Assembly: GCF_000470315.2 (NCBI RefSeq)
Contig: NZ_CBRF02000019.1
Coordinates: forward strand, 20,374 to 84,373
Source: Psychromonas sp. SP041
GTDB taxonomy: Bacteria; Pseudomonadota; Gammaproteobacteria; Enterobacterales; Psychromonadaceae
Direction of reading: 5' to 3'
DNA: 64,000 nucleotides
A model generated the notes under the pieces. That model was not told the origin of the DNA. It did no database searches and worked only from the letters and a program-made list of their open reading frames with translations. Positions within the stretch are counted from its first letter, which is position 1. Each line of letters starts with the position of its first letter. This document shows positions 29,594-39,700 of this stretch, piece after piece. Both the position numbers and the translations under genes were made by a program.

Positions 29594-29766
29594 TACATTA
29601 TTGATTGAACACAATAAAAAATAAGACTTTCAGTCAACGCTTGCTTGTATTTAGAGGAGATAACAGATAATTTACTCGGATAGATCAAGTATTGGTAAGT
29701 GAAGTAATTTATAATTACAAAAATACCAGAAAAGCATTCAATTTTAATATAATAATGGAGTCAAAC

Positions 29767-30519
29767 ATGAGAACACCTCTTGTAATGGGTAACTGGAAAC
29801 TAAACGGTACAAAAGAATCAGTTTCTACGCTAATTAAAGGCATTGAAAGTGCTGCAGACGCTGCGACTAATGTTGAAGTAGCAGTATGTCCGCCAGCAAT
29901 TTTCATTGAACAAGTTGCGAACCTAACTACAAACAGCAGCATTGAATTTGGCGCTCAAGATGTAAGCACAAATGTTGCTGGTGCATTTACAGGTGAAACT
30001 TCACCAGTAATGGTTAAAGAGTTTGGCGCTAAATACAGCTTAGTAGGTCACTCTGAGCGTCGTCAATACCATAATGAAACAGATGCTGTTGTTGCTGCTA
30101 AATTTGTAGCAATTCAAGCACACGGTTTAGTACCTGTTTTATGTATTGGTGAAACGCTAGAAGAACGTGAAACTGACAAAACATTTGCAGTTGTTGAAAC
30201 ACAACTTAAAGCAGTTATTGAAGTTGCTGGTATTGCTGCACTTGAAAATGCAGTTATTGCTTATGAACCAGTTTGGGCAATCGGTACGGGTAAAGTTGCA
30301 ACCTCTGAGCAAGCACAAGAAGTTCATGCACATATCCGTAATTGGTTAAAAGCACAAAGTGAAGTCGTTGCTGAAAAAGTACAAATCCTTTACGGCGGTA
30401 GCGTTAAAGCAAACAGTGCAAAAGAGCTATTTGCTCAAGCAGACATTGACGGTGGTTTAGTAGGTGGTGCAGCACTAATGATTGAAGAATTTGTTGGTAT
30501 TATCGAAGGCGCTAAATAA
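29767..30519 (+). CDS. tpiA: Triosephosphate isomerase
   Basis: A 250-residue glycolytic enzyme that interconverts DHAP and glyceraldehyde-3-phosphate. Catalytic Lys in GNWKLNG, His in GHSERR and Glu in AYEPVWAIGTG are all present, as is the phosphate loop YGGSV. The frame opens upstream to 29692, but the ATG at 29767 has GGAG seven bases ahead and gives the standard N-terminus MRTPLVMGNWK. Confidence 0.97.
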   Translation: MRTPLVMGNWKLNGTKESVSTLIKGIESAADAATNVEVAVCPPAIFIEQVANLTTNSSIEFGAQDVSTNVAGAFTGETSPVMVKEFGAKYSLVGHSERRQYHNETDAVVAAKFVAIQAHGLVPVLCIGETLEERETDKTFAVVETQLKAVIEVAGIAALENAVIAYEPVWAIGTGKVATSEQAQEVHAHIRNWLKAQSEVVAEKVQILYGGSVKANSAKELFAQADIDGGLVGGAALMIEEFVGIIEGAK

Positions 30520-30538
30520 GCCCTTTCAATAACACTAA

Positions 30539-30574
30539 AATGATAAAAGGCACTTTAATGTGCCTTTTATCATT
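30539..30574 (+). terminator. Rho-independent terminator after tpiA
   Basis: A 15-bp perfect stem (AATGATAAAAGGCAC / GTGCCTTTTATCATT) with a 6-base loop, followed by TTATTT. Confidence 0.88.
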
Positions 30575-30595
30575 TTATTTCTACTTTCCCTTCTG

Positions 30596-30756
30596 ATACC
30601 AATTACGTTAAGTATGTGATCTAAATTTGGCGCAGAAAAATAATTCAATTCGACGCGTAAATTGAAGTAAATTTTTGCTCCCTTTACAAAATTTACAACA
30701 AAGAAGTGAGTTATTTTAGCAAACAAAATAGATCAGCTATTTATCGGAGTTAATAT
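30596..30756. repeat. 161-bp MITE-like element, diverged copy (family A, copy 3)
   Basis: It begins ATACCAATTACGTTAA and its right end is a degenerate inverted copy of the left end (18 of 26 positions match by hand). Length and internal landmarks (GTGATC, GCGCAG, AAAAAT, GCGT, ATTTTA) line up with the near-identical copies at 31710 and 35746, but it is clearly older. It lies in the tpiA-yccA gap (30520-30945), which otherwise holds only the tpiA terminator and the AT-rich yccA leader. Confidence 0.65.
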
Positions 30757-30945
30757 TACTTTGGTTTATTACGCTCTTCTCTTATTTTTACCTTTAGCTT
30801 CTTTATAACTCTTTCTAAAACAAGCTAATCTCACAACCTATCAATAAAAATTAACACTATTTTATGATCTAAAACAAAAACACTGCACAAGCTAAAATCT
30901 GATGTTATGATGTTATTAATTATAATTCATCAACTGGAGTACATT

Positions 30946-31605
30946 ATGAATTCTTCAATTAATATGACCAAGCCTAAACGCGCTAGTGTTTCAATTAATA
31001 CAGTATTAAAGAACACTTACATGTTATTAGGCATGACATTAGCATTTAGTGCTGTTACAGCAACAATAGCAACAATGGTTGGCATCGGTCCAATGGCATC
31101 ATTAGGTTTAATGCTAGTTGGTTTTGGCCTTTTATTTGTTGTTTCAAAAACAGCTAATTCTAGTAAAGGAATATTCTGGGTATTCATGTTTACAGGTGTG
31201 ATGGGTGCATCACTTGGTAATATGTTAAACCACTACTTAACCATGGCAAATGGCCCTGCATTAATCATGCAAGCGTTAGGCACAACAGCCATTATCTTCT
31301 TTGCTCTATCTGCATATGTATTAACAACACGTAAAGACTTCTCATTCATGAGCGGCTTTTTAATGGCAGGTATGATTGCTGTTATTGTTGCAATCATTGC
31401 AAATATTTTCTTACAAATTCCATTACTGCAATTAGTCATCAGTAGTGTTGTTGTTATGATTATGTCTGGTTTAATTTTAGTTGATACAAGTCGTATCATT
31501 AACGGTGGCGAAACCAACTACATTCGTGCAACTGTTTCTTTATACCTAAATATCTTCAACATTTTCGTACACTTATTAAGTATTCTTGGTATTTTAGACG
31601 ATTAA
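30946..31605 (+). CDS. yccA: YccA-like Bax inhibitor-1 family membrane protein
   Basis: A 219-residue protein with seven hydrophobic segments and the same length as E. coli YccA, which binds FtsH and moderates its proteolysis of membrane proteins. It ends in the typical SLYLNIFNIFVHLLSILG segment. An upstream in-frame Met at 30907 is possible, but the ATG at 30946 has CTGGAG ahead of it. Confidence 0.88.
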   Translation: MNSSINMTKPKRASVSINTVLKNTYMLLGMTLAFSAVTATIATMVGIGPMASLGLMLVGFGLLFVVSKTANSSKGIFWVFMFTGVMGASLGNMLNHYLTMANGPALIMQALGTTAIIFFALSAYVLTTRKDFSFMSGFLMAGMIAVIVAIIANIFLQIPLLQLVISSVVVMIMSGLILVDTSRIINGGETNYIRATVSLYLNIFNIFVHLLSILGILDD

Positions 31606-31642
31606 TCATTAGCTTTAAGTATTATGAAAAGCTTATTAATAG

Positions 31643-31671
31643 AAAGCGTACTGTAAAGTACGCTTTTTTTT
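31643..31671 (+). terminator. Rho-independent terminator after yccA
   Basis: AAAGCGTACT / AGTACGCTTT stem with a GTAA loop followed by a T-run. Confidence 0.92.
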
Positions 31672-31709
31672 GCCTATAATTTACTATCACCTTTATCAAT
31701 ACTTTATTA

Positions 31710-31870
31710 ATACCAATGGAATTAAATAAGTGATCAGAAATTGCGCAGGAAAAATTAACACTAATAAGGCGTGAGTTGTAGAAGATAGTTGTTCTCACTT
31801 CAAAACTCAGAATGCAGTTAGGGGGGATTTTAACCAGCAAGAATGATCACCTTATTAATTCTATTGGTAT
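31710..31870. repeat. 161-bp MITE-like element (family A, copy 1)
   Basis: Terminal inverted repeats: ATACCAATGGAATTAA at the left, and ATACCAATAGAATTAA when the right end is reverse-complemented. The element is about 96% identical by hand count (7 differences) to the reverse complement of the copy at 35746-35906. It has no coding capacity. It fills most of the yccA-tesA gap (31606-31937). Confidence 0.88.
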
Positions 31871-31937
31871 AAGTGTTTCATTAACACTAATGAGCCGACT
31901 TGATGTATACAAAGAAATTACTACGAGATACTAATTA

Positions 31938-32537
31938 ATGAAAAAATTGCTTTCTATCGTTCTTACTCTTTTATTGACGGCTTGTGGTAATTCAGAGCTG
32001 CTTACTCCTCTTAATAACCAACAACCTATTTTAGCTTTCGGCGATAGTTTAACTTATGGCTATGGTGCAGCGACAGCGCAAAGTTATCCAGAACAACTTA
32101 GTCAACTATCGAACATGGAAGTTATTAATGCAGGGATCAGTGGAGAAAAGAGTAAACAAGGATTGGAGCGATTAGGTGCTTTATTAGATGAACATCAACC
32201 ACAACTATTGCTTCTATGTCATGGTGGTAATGATGTGCTTAAAAAGCAAAACTTAAACAGTATGAAAGAAAATCTAGCTCAGATGATTGAAATGGCGCAA
32301 AGCAAAGACATACAAGTCGTACTTATTTCAGTACCGGGCGCGTCTTTATTCTTACCTGATATTAAACAATACCAAGAACTTGCAGAGCAATATAATATCC
32401 CATTAGAAAATGACATTATTAAAGATGTTTTAAAGAAACCTTCATTACACAGTGATGCAATACATCCTAATGCCCAAGGTTACCGCTTAATTGCAGAAGC
32501 TGTTTATGCCTTATTAGAAGATAATGGTGCGTTATAG
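31938..32537 (+). CDS. tesA: SGNH-family lipoprotein esterase/thioesterase, TesA-like
   Basis: A 199-residue GDSL hydrolase. Block I is FGDSLTYG (nucleophile Ser), block III GGND and block V DAIHPN (catalytic Asp and His). The N-terminus is a lipoprotein signal with lipobox LTAC (Cys16), whereas E. coli TesA is soluble and periplasmic. Family members hydrolyse acyl-CoA, aryl esters or lysophospholipids; the natural substrate is unknown. It is convergent with the Lol lipoprotein exporter genes. The stop codon lies in the loop of the terminator hairpin. Confidence 0.85.
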   Translation: MKKLLSIVLTLLLTACGNSELLTPLNNQQPILAFGDSLTYGYGAATAQSYPEQLSQLSNMEVINAGISGEKSKQGLERLGALLDEHQPQLLLLCHGGNDVLKKQNLNSMKENLAQMIEMAQSKDIQVVLISVPGASLFLPDIKQYQELAEQYNIPLENDIIKDVLKKPSLHSDAIHPNAQGYRLIAEAVYALLEDNGAL

Positions 32538-32549
32538 TAACGCACCATT
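32523..32549. terminator. Hairpin terminator overlapping the tesA stop codon
   Basis: A 12-bp perfect stem (AATGGTGCGTTA / TAACGCACCATT) whose 3-base loop is the tesA TAG stop. It lies between convergent tesA and lolE and could serve both; the following sequence is AT-rich but not a pure T-run. Confidence 0.7.
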
Positions 32550-32571
32550 TAAATTATTTTATAGTTAAAGA

Positions 32572-33813
32572 TTAATGGCTGTAACCTAACTCTTTAGCTG
32601 GCTCAATATTACTGGCCGTCCAAGCAGGATAAATTGTTGCAACAACACTCATCACAAAGGCGACACCAGCAATAATAAATACTTGTTTATAATCTAGTTG
32701 CGACGGTAAGTAATCAATGAAATAGATATCACCAGAAAGCAATTTTCGTCCTAACAACTCTTCAAAAGTACTAAAAATACTGCTTAAGTTGATGGCTAAA
32801 TACACGCCAAGTAAAGCGCCGAAAATACATCCCACTAACCCATTAAAGGCACCTTGAACAATAAAGATAGCGCGTAAAGACCATTTATCAGCCCCCATTG
32901 TTTTTAAGATGGCAATATCTCCACGTTTTTCATTAACTGCCATTACTAATGTAGATACAATATTAAAACAAGCAACAGCTACTACTAAGAGCAAAATCAC
33001 GTACATCAATGATTTAACCATTTGTATATCTTGATAAAGGTAACCTTGACTGGTGATCCAGCTCTTTATATACATATAAACAGGGATGCTATAAGCCACT
33101 TCTCTCGACAATACCTGTGCCTGTAAAACATCATCGACCTTAAATGCGATACCAGTAGCATGATTAAGATTAAGCATTTCTTTAGCTTTATTAATATGGA
33201 TAAAACCTAATGTACTATCGACCTGACCACCCATTTTAAACGTGCCAGTTAATGTAAACATAAATTTACGTGGCGCTCTTAACTTATCACTGCCAGTTTG
33301 AGGCAACAATAGGGTTACATGCTCACCGACAGCTAAACCAAGTTCCTTAGCAACAGGTTCACCTAAAATAATACTGCTGTCAGTGGTTGATAATAATTCC
33401 CAACCACCTTGTTTAATATACTTTTCAACGGCGGTAACTTGAGTTTCCGTTTCAGGTGTGATCGCCCTCATTTGTAAGGCTTTCATCTTAATATTGTTTT
33501 GTAGCAAAGCATTCATCACAATATAAGGGCTCGCACCAGTTACTCCAGGATGAGACCTTACTTGTTCAAGGATGTTAGTTTCATCCTCAAAATCACCTTT
33601 GACGACTTCTAATTCCGCATGCGGGATCACGGATAATAATTTATCCCTTAACGCATTTTCAAAACCGTTCATGGTTGAAAGGCCGACGATTAAAACCGCG
33701 ACGCCCAAAACAATACCAAAAATAGACGCCATTGAAATAAAGGAAACAAACTTATTTTTATGTTTGGCTTTGCTATAACGTAAACCAACAAATAACGATA
33801 AAGGCCTAAACAT
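32572..33813 (-). CDS. lolE: Lipoprotein-releasing ABC transporter permease LolE
   Basis: A 413-residue inner-membrane protein with four transmembrane segments (one N-terminal, three C-terminal) around a large periplasmic domain. The N-terminal segment GVAVLIVGLSTMNGFENAL is LolE-like. With LolC and LolD it extracts outer-membrane lipoproteins and hands them to LolA. Its start shares base 33813 with the end of lolD. Confidence 0.93.
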   Translation of the reverse strand: MFRPLSLFVGLRYSKAKHKNKFVSFISMASIFGIVLGVAVLIVGLSTMNGFENALRDKLLSVIPHAELEVVKGDFEDETNILEQVRSHPGVTGASPYIVMNALLQNNIKMKALQMRAITPETETQVTAVEKYIKQGGWELLSTTDSSIILGEPVAKELGLAVGEHVTLLLPQTGSDKLRAPRKFMFTLTGTFKMGGQVDSTLGFIHINKAKEMLNLNHATGIAFKVDDVLQAQVLSREVAYSIPVYMYIKSWITSQGYLYQDIQMVKSLMYVILLLVVAVACFNIVSTLVMAVNEKRGDIAILKTMGADKWSLRAIFIVQGAFNGLVGCIFGALLGVYLAINLSSIFSTFEELLGRKLLSGDIYFIDYLPSQLDYKQVFIIAGVAFVMSVVATIYPAWTASNIEPAKELGYSH

Positions 33814-34496
33814 TATTGCGTATCCTTTAAAATGCCGTTACTCATATATAACTGTCTATCTAGCTTATTCGCTAACTGTTGGTCGTGTGTGACAACAATA
33901 AATGCGGTGCCAAATTCCGTATTGAGTTCTTTTAGTAATTGATAAACAGATTCAGCACTCTTAGCATCTAAATTACCAGTGGGTTCATCTGCAAGTACTA
34001 AAGAAGGTTTATTGATCAAAGCGCGTGCAATCGCAACACGCTGTCTTTCTCCACCAGACAACTCAGAAGGCCTATGCTGAATACGCTCACTTAACCCAAC
34101 TCTATCTAACAACTCAGTGGCTTTTTTTTGTGCTGATTTTATTGATTCACCAGCAATCAATAGTGGCATTGCAACATTCTCTAGTGCACTAAATTCCGAT
34201 AACAAGTGATGAAATTGATAAACAAACCCTAATTCTTGATTACGCCATTTTGACTGCTGTTTTGAAGACAATTGATGTATATCTTTACCATTGAATACAA
34301 TATTACCGGTAGTAGGCGCATCCAATGCACCTAATAAATGTAAGAGTGTGCTTTTACCAGAACCAGATGTTCCGACTATCGCCAATAACTCACCTTGATT
34401 AACGGATAAGTTGACCCCCTGTAATACTGGTGTCGCTAAGCGCCCTTCTTGATAAACTTTACTTAAATCATTACATACTATTATTGAATTATTCAT
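33813..34496 (-). CDS. lolD: Lipoprotein-releasing ABC transporter ATPase LolD
   Basis: A 227-residue ATPase with Walker [11 protein letters not shown]-loop YQFHHLL, signature LSGGERQR and Walker [12 protein letters not shown]. It powers lipoprotein release by LolCE. It overlaps lolC by eight bases and meets lolE end to start. Confidence 0.96.
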   Translation of the reverse strand: MNNSIIVCNDLSKVYQEGRLATPVLQGVNLSVNQGELLAIVGTSGSGKSTLLHLLGALDAPTTGNIVFNGKDIHQLSSKQQSKWRNQELGFVYQFHHLLSEFSALENVAMPLLIAGESIKSAQKKATELLDRVGLSERIQHRPSELSGGERQRVAIARALINKPSLVLADEPTGNLDAKSAESVYQLLKELNTEFGTAFIVVTHDQQLANKLDRQLYMSNGILKDTQ

Positions 34497-35715
34497 ATCT
34501 TAATGCCTCTACTGGGCTCACTTTACCTGCGCGATAAGCAGGATATAAAGTAGCTAATAAACTTAAAAACATAGCACCAAACATGATTGAGACTATTTGT
34601 ATTGGTTCATGTACAACGGGTAATAGTCGAGCGCCACCAGAGGCATTCGCTAATAAATGTAACCCTAGAAATGCCATTACTTCATTAATATAAGTACTTA
34701 ATAACAAACCTAAACCGGTGCCTATTAATGCACCGATAATGCCACTAAATGCGCCTTGGATAATAAAAATGAGATTAATAGTTGAAGCTTGAATGCCTAA
34801 GGTTTTTAAAATCGCAACTTCTGCGCTCTTATCTGTCACCACCATAACCGAAGAAGATAATATGTTAAAAGCAGCGACGGCAATGATTAGGCATAACAAT
34901 AACCAAATCATATTTTTTTCCATTTTGACCGCAGCAAAAAGTTCACCATGTGTGCTACGCCAATCGACGATCATTTCTTCCTTTTCAAGCGTAGGAGGCA
35001 CCCAAGATTCAACAGCAAAAGGTTCTGTAAAATAAAAACGTAAGTCCGTCACTTGATCGGTGCCGATGCGAATCAAACGAGCCGCATCTTGCGCATGCAT
35101 TAACACCAGATATTGGTCAACATCAGAGCCTACATTAAAGAAACCTGCGATGGTAAAATTACGTTGGCTAGGTACTTGACCAAGTGGTGTATATCGAACA
35201 CCTCTTGTCGACGTTACTCTGACTTTATCACCTAAACGAACACCTAGTTTATTGGCAAGCTGATCACCAATGATAATGTTATATTCACTAGCCTGTAAGT
35301 CATCAACGCTACCGACAATAATATTATTTTTTACTGTTTGACTGCCATACTTTTCAGGAAAGATGCCTTCTATCTTGATGCCTTGTAGCCCTGTTTTGCT
35401 TTGTAAAATGGCCTCCGTATTAATCATCGGCTCAATATTGACGACTAAAGGATCGTTAGGGATTGAATCAATACGTTGTTGCCAGTTATTAATAGTTTGA
35501 GATTCATTAGTTAACTTTGCATGAGGGATCGCACCGAGAATGCGTTGTTTTAACTCACCTTCAAAACCATTCATTACAGACAAAACAGTAATTAAGGCTA
35601 AAACGCCTAAAATAATGCCACCAGTGGAAAATAAAGAAACAAACGACACAAATTGATTATTACGTTTAGATTTTGTATATCGCAAACCGATAAATACACT
35701 CAAAGGATAAAACAT
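34489..35715 (-). CDS. lolC: Lipoprotein-releasing ABC transporter permease LolC
   Basis: A 408-residue permease with the same topology as LolE. The N-terminal stretch [18 protein letters not shown] and the segment [19 protein letters not shown] are LolC-like. LolC recruits LolA through its periplasmic domain. An AAGGT ribosome site precedes the ATG. It is the first gene of lolCDE, and a MITE-like repeat lies about 30 bases upstream. Confidence 0.93.
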   Translation of the reverse strand: MFYPLSVFIGLRYTKSKRNNQFVSFVSLFSTGGIILGVLALITVLSVMNGFEGELKQRILGAIPHAKLTNESQTINNWQQRIDSIPNDPLVVNIEPMINTEAILQSKTGLQGIKIEGIFPEKYGSQTVKNNIIVGSVDDLQASEYNIIIGDQLANKLGVRLGDKVRVTSTRGVRYTPLGQVPSQRNFTIAGFFNVGSDVDQYLVLMHAQDAARLIRIGTDQVTDLRFYFTEPFAVESWVPPTLEKEEMIVDWRSTHGELFAAVKMEKNMIWLLLCLIIAVAAFNILSSSVMVVTDKSAEVAILKTLGIQASTINLIFIIQGAFSGIIGALIGTGLGLLLSTYINEVMAFLGLHLLANASGGARLLPVVHEPIQIVSIMFGAMFLSLLATLYPAYRAGKVSPVEALRYE

Positions 35716-35745
35716 AGTTACCTTTTTATTTTAGTTGTCTTAATA

Positions 35746-35906
35746 ATACCAAAAGAATTAATAAGGTGATCATTCTTGCTGGTTAAAATCACCCCTAACT
35801 GCGTTGTGAGTTTTGAAGTGAGAACAACTATCCCCTACAACTCACGCCTTATTAGTGTTAATTTTTCCTGCGCAATCTCTGATCACTTATTTAATTCCAT
35901 TGGTAT
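35746..35906. repeat. 161-bp MITE-like element (family A, copy 2, inverted)
   Basis: Begins ATACCAAAAGAATTAA and ends TTAATTCCATTGGTAT, in inverted orientation relative to copy 1 at 31710. It lies between lolC and the plus-strand PilZ gene, so it may contribute to the lolC promoter region. The rest of the gap to 36092 shows no further clear element. Confidence 0.88.
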
Positions 35907-36092
35907 AAAGCATGATTGTTATTAAAATAGCGTTATCCGCCAACAATCAACATTAATAGCGCTAAATCTAGACTTAACTTGTTGATTACATTTTAATGGA
36001 GGCCATTCTAATGTATCTTTATTCGCTAAGACAGACAAAACTCCTACAATAAGGTGTTTCTGTATCATTCAATAACAGCCTGGTTTGTAGAT

Positions 36093-36650
36093 ATGAACAA
36101 TAATGAATATTTTTTAGTAGAACATGCTCTTTCAATCAATTTAAAATCAATTGATAAATGCGACTTACCACTTAACCAATTCGCTTTTGAAGATGAGATC
36201 CCTGGGCCATTCAGAATGGCAAGCGATCTTGCAAAAGCAGATGCCAGCATTTTAGCGCCGTTAAAATTAAACAGCGATAATACACAAGCACTATGGAATT
36301 ATCTACAGGCACAAAACCAAAAAATAAATACGTTACTGAGTTATGTACTGACTCAACAAGATGATGAAAAATCTCGCCACCAAACCATTAAGTTTAGTGC
36401 CGGTAGTATTATCATAAAAAACAACAACACATTGAAAATAGATGACAATATTAGGCTTAAAATATTTTTGCCTGAAGAATCTTCTGCTATCTACTGTTAT
36501 GCAACAGTGTCAAACATTAATGACTCTGAATACGCGTTTACATACACATTTATACGTGAACAAGACCGTGAATTATTAATTAGAGCGAGTCTACATGTAC
36601 AATCACAACAACTAAAAAACAGAGCAAAACAACGCGAATTAAACACTTAG
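36093..36650 (+). CDS. PilZ-like domain protein upstream of mfd
   Basis: A roughly 185-residue protein. The C-terminal part (KFSAGSIII ... IRLKIFLP ... CYATVSNIND) has the strand pattern of a PilZ domain, but the c-di-GMP-binding RxxxR motif is not evident, so ligand binding is doubtful. The ATG at 36093 begins MNNNEYFLVEHALSINL, which fits the family; an upstream GTG at 36054 is an alternative. PilZ-domain genes before mfd are common in marine gammaproteobacteria. Confidence 0.6.
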   Translation: MNNNEYFLVEHALSINLKSIDKCDLPLNQFAFEDEIPGPFRMASDLAKADASILAPLKLNSDNTQALWNYLQAQNQKINTLLSYVLTQQDDEKSRHQTIKFSAGSIIIKNNNTLKIDDNIRLKIFLPEESSAIYCYATVSNINDSEYAFTYTFIREQDRELLIRASLHVQSQQLKNRAKQRELNT

Positions 36651-36742
36651 ATTTAGAACGTTAAATCATCAATAACTCAGTACAAAAAGTTAGATAACAC
36701 ATCTCATAATTAGCAAAAAAACAGTGAAAATAAGTCAATAAT

Positions 36743-39700
36743 ATGAATAATTTACTCGATATACAACCTTTAAAATCTTCTACTGACACACAACAACTTG
36801 CTAATTTAGTTGGCAGTAGTCAAAGCTTTGTCATTAATCAATGTGCTCAAGCTAATCCACAGAAGTCGCCATTAGTGGTTGTGGTTAATGACACGCCTAG
36901 TGCCATTAAGTTGCATCAAGAGTTACTTTATTTTGCTGAAGGTAAGTTTGAAGTGAAATTATTCCCTGATTGGGAAACATTGCCTTACGATCACTTCTCA
37001 CCCCACCAAGATATTATTTCAACACGGATAGAAACCTTATATCAATTACCCTCGATGAAAGACGGTATCTTGATTGTGCCAGTCACGACTCTATTATTGA
37101 GACTAGCACCCCCAAGTTATTTAAAACAACATACTTTAGTCGTTAACACAGGGCAAAAGTTAGAATTACAATTACTACGAGAGCAACTTCAAGAAGCGGG
37201 TTATTACTCAGTCGATCAAGTACGAGAGCATGGTGAGTTTTGTGCAAGAGGATCGTTGTTAGATATTTACCCAATGGCCAGTAATACACCTTATCGTATT
37301 GATTTCTTTGATGATGAAGTTGATTCGATCCGTCCTTTTGATACTGAAACACAACGCTCATTACCAACGATAAAACAGATAAAAATGTTACCTGCGCATG
37401 AATTTGCAACGGATAAACAAGCGATTACCAACTTTAAAACAGCTTATAGTGAGAAATTCACTTCAAAAGTATCAACTAGTGCGGATTCTATTTACCAGCA
37501 AATATCTCAATCCAACTTACCGGCAGGTATCGAATACTACTTACCGCTGTTTTTTAATGAAACCGCCACCTTATTTGACTATCTTCCTAAACATACTCGT
37601 CTGTGTATTGTCGGTGATATTAATAGTGCCATTGATAGTTTTTGGAAAACCATAGAACACCGCTTTGAAGAACGAGGCGTTGATTTATTACGCCCTCTAC
37701 TGCAGCCTATCGCCCTTTATTTACGACAAGAACAATGCTTTAAACGTTTAAATGAATTTCCTAAATATCAATTACAACAAGATTCTTTTGCAGCGCCTAA
37801 AGCAGGTAAAACTAATTTACCGTTAACAACCCTGCCAGATATAAAAATTCATCATAAAGATAAAAACCCACTGGCCAACATTGCAGCTTTCATTGACGAC
37901 TTTCCTGGTAAAGTATTATTAAGTGTTGAGTCAGCTGGGCGTAAAGAAGCGTTATTAACCTTATTAAGCCCACTTAAATTATCCATCAAATCAGTCGATA
38001 GCATTAGTGAATGCCATCAAAATAAAAATAAAGTGTCTATTACCGTTAGCCGTGTTGAGAACAGCTTTTTAATTATCGACAGTCAATTTGCTTTTATTAC
38101 TGAAACGGAATTACTTGGCAGCAAAATTACGCAACGTCGACGTCAAAATAAAGAGAATCAAAGTGAAGAAAGCTCTGAACATATAGTACGTAACCTCGCA
38201 GAATTAAAAGTAGGTCAACCTGTTGTTCATATAGACCATGGTGTTGCACGTTATTTAGGGTTACAAACGATTGAAGTATCAGGCAGCATTAATGAATTTG
38301 TAACACTTGAATACCTTCGAGGTGACAAATTATATGTTCCAGTAACCTCCTTACACCTTATTGGACGTTATAGTGGCAGTGATGTTGAAACAGCACCCAT
38401 TAGTAAATTAGGTAATGATACTTGGGCTAAAGCTAAAAAACGTGCTGCTGAAAAAGTACGTGATGTCGCCGCTGAGTTACTTGAAATTTACGCACAACGA
38501 GCGGCGAAAAAAGGTTTTAAGTACCAATTTAATCAAGCTAATTACGCCGCCTTTAGTGATGACTTCCCTTTTGAAGAAACGCATGATCAGGCACTTTCTA
38601 TCAACTCTGTTATTTCCGATATGTGTTCATCACAACCAATGGATAGGCTCGTTTGTGGTGATGTAGGGTTTGGTAAAACAGAAGTTGCAATGCGAGCTGC
38701 ATTTATGGCGACGGATAATGCTCGACAAGTTGCTTTGCTCGTCCCAACAACGCTTCTTGCACAGCAACATTTTGAGAATTTTCGTGACCGATTTGCTAAC
38801 TGGCCAGTTAAAATAGAAGTGTTATCTCGTTTTAAAACAGCAAAAGAACAGAAGCTTATTTTGCAAGAAGCCGCTGAAGGTAAAATCGATATATTAATAG
38901 GTACCCATAAACTATTAAGTGATGGTATTAAGTTTGCCGATTTAGGCTTATTAATCATCGATGAAGAGCATCGTTTTGGTGTTCGTCAAAAAGAAAAAAT
39001 CAAACGCCTTCGTGCTCAAATTGATATTCTAACGTTAACTGCGACACCTATTCCACGAACATTAAACATGTCTATGAATGGTATGCGAGACTTATCCATT
39101 ATTGCTTCTCCACCTGCTAAACGTTTAGCAGTCAAAACATTCGTTGAACAAAAAACAGATCAAACGATTAGCGATGCCATCACTCGTGAAATTATGCGCG
39201 GTGGACAAGTTTATTTTTTACACAATAATGTTGAAACCATTGCAAAAGCGGCAGCCGACTTACAAGTTTTATTACCGCAAGCCCGTATTTCAGTTGCGCA
39301 TGGTCAAATGAATGAACAACAACTTGAACGCGTCATGTCAGATTTTTATCATCAGCGTCAAAACGTTTTGGTGTGTACCACTATTATTGAAACAGGTATT
39401 GATATTCCAACAGCCAATACCATCATTATTAACAGAGCAGATCACTTAGGTCTTGCTCAATTGCATCAATTACGTGGTCGAGTGGGCCGTTCACATCATC
39501 AAGCTTATGCTTACTTATTAACACCAACGCCGAAATTAATGACTAAAGATGCTAAAAAACGTTTACAAGCAATTAGCTCATTAGACACATTAGGTGCGGG
39601 GTTTACCTTAGCAACGCACGATTTAGAAATTCGTGGTGCAGGTGAATTACTGGGTGACGAACAATCAGGTCAGATAACCAGTATCGGCTTTAACCTTTAC

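Noticed and set aside
31233..31517. Minus-strand open frame within yccA
   Set aside because: Shadow of a hydrophobic membrane protein gene.
30596..31870. Complete insertion sequence bounded by the 161-bp repeats
   Set aside because: The sequence between copies is the ordinary yccA gene; no transposase is present.
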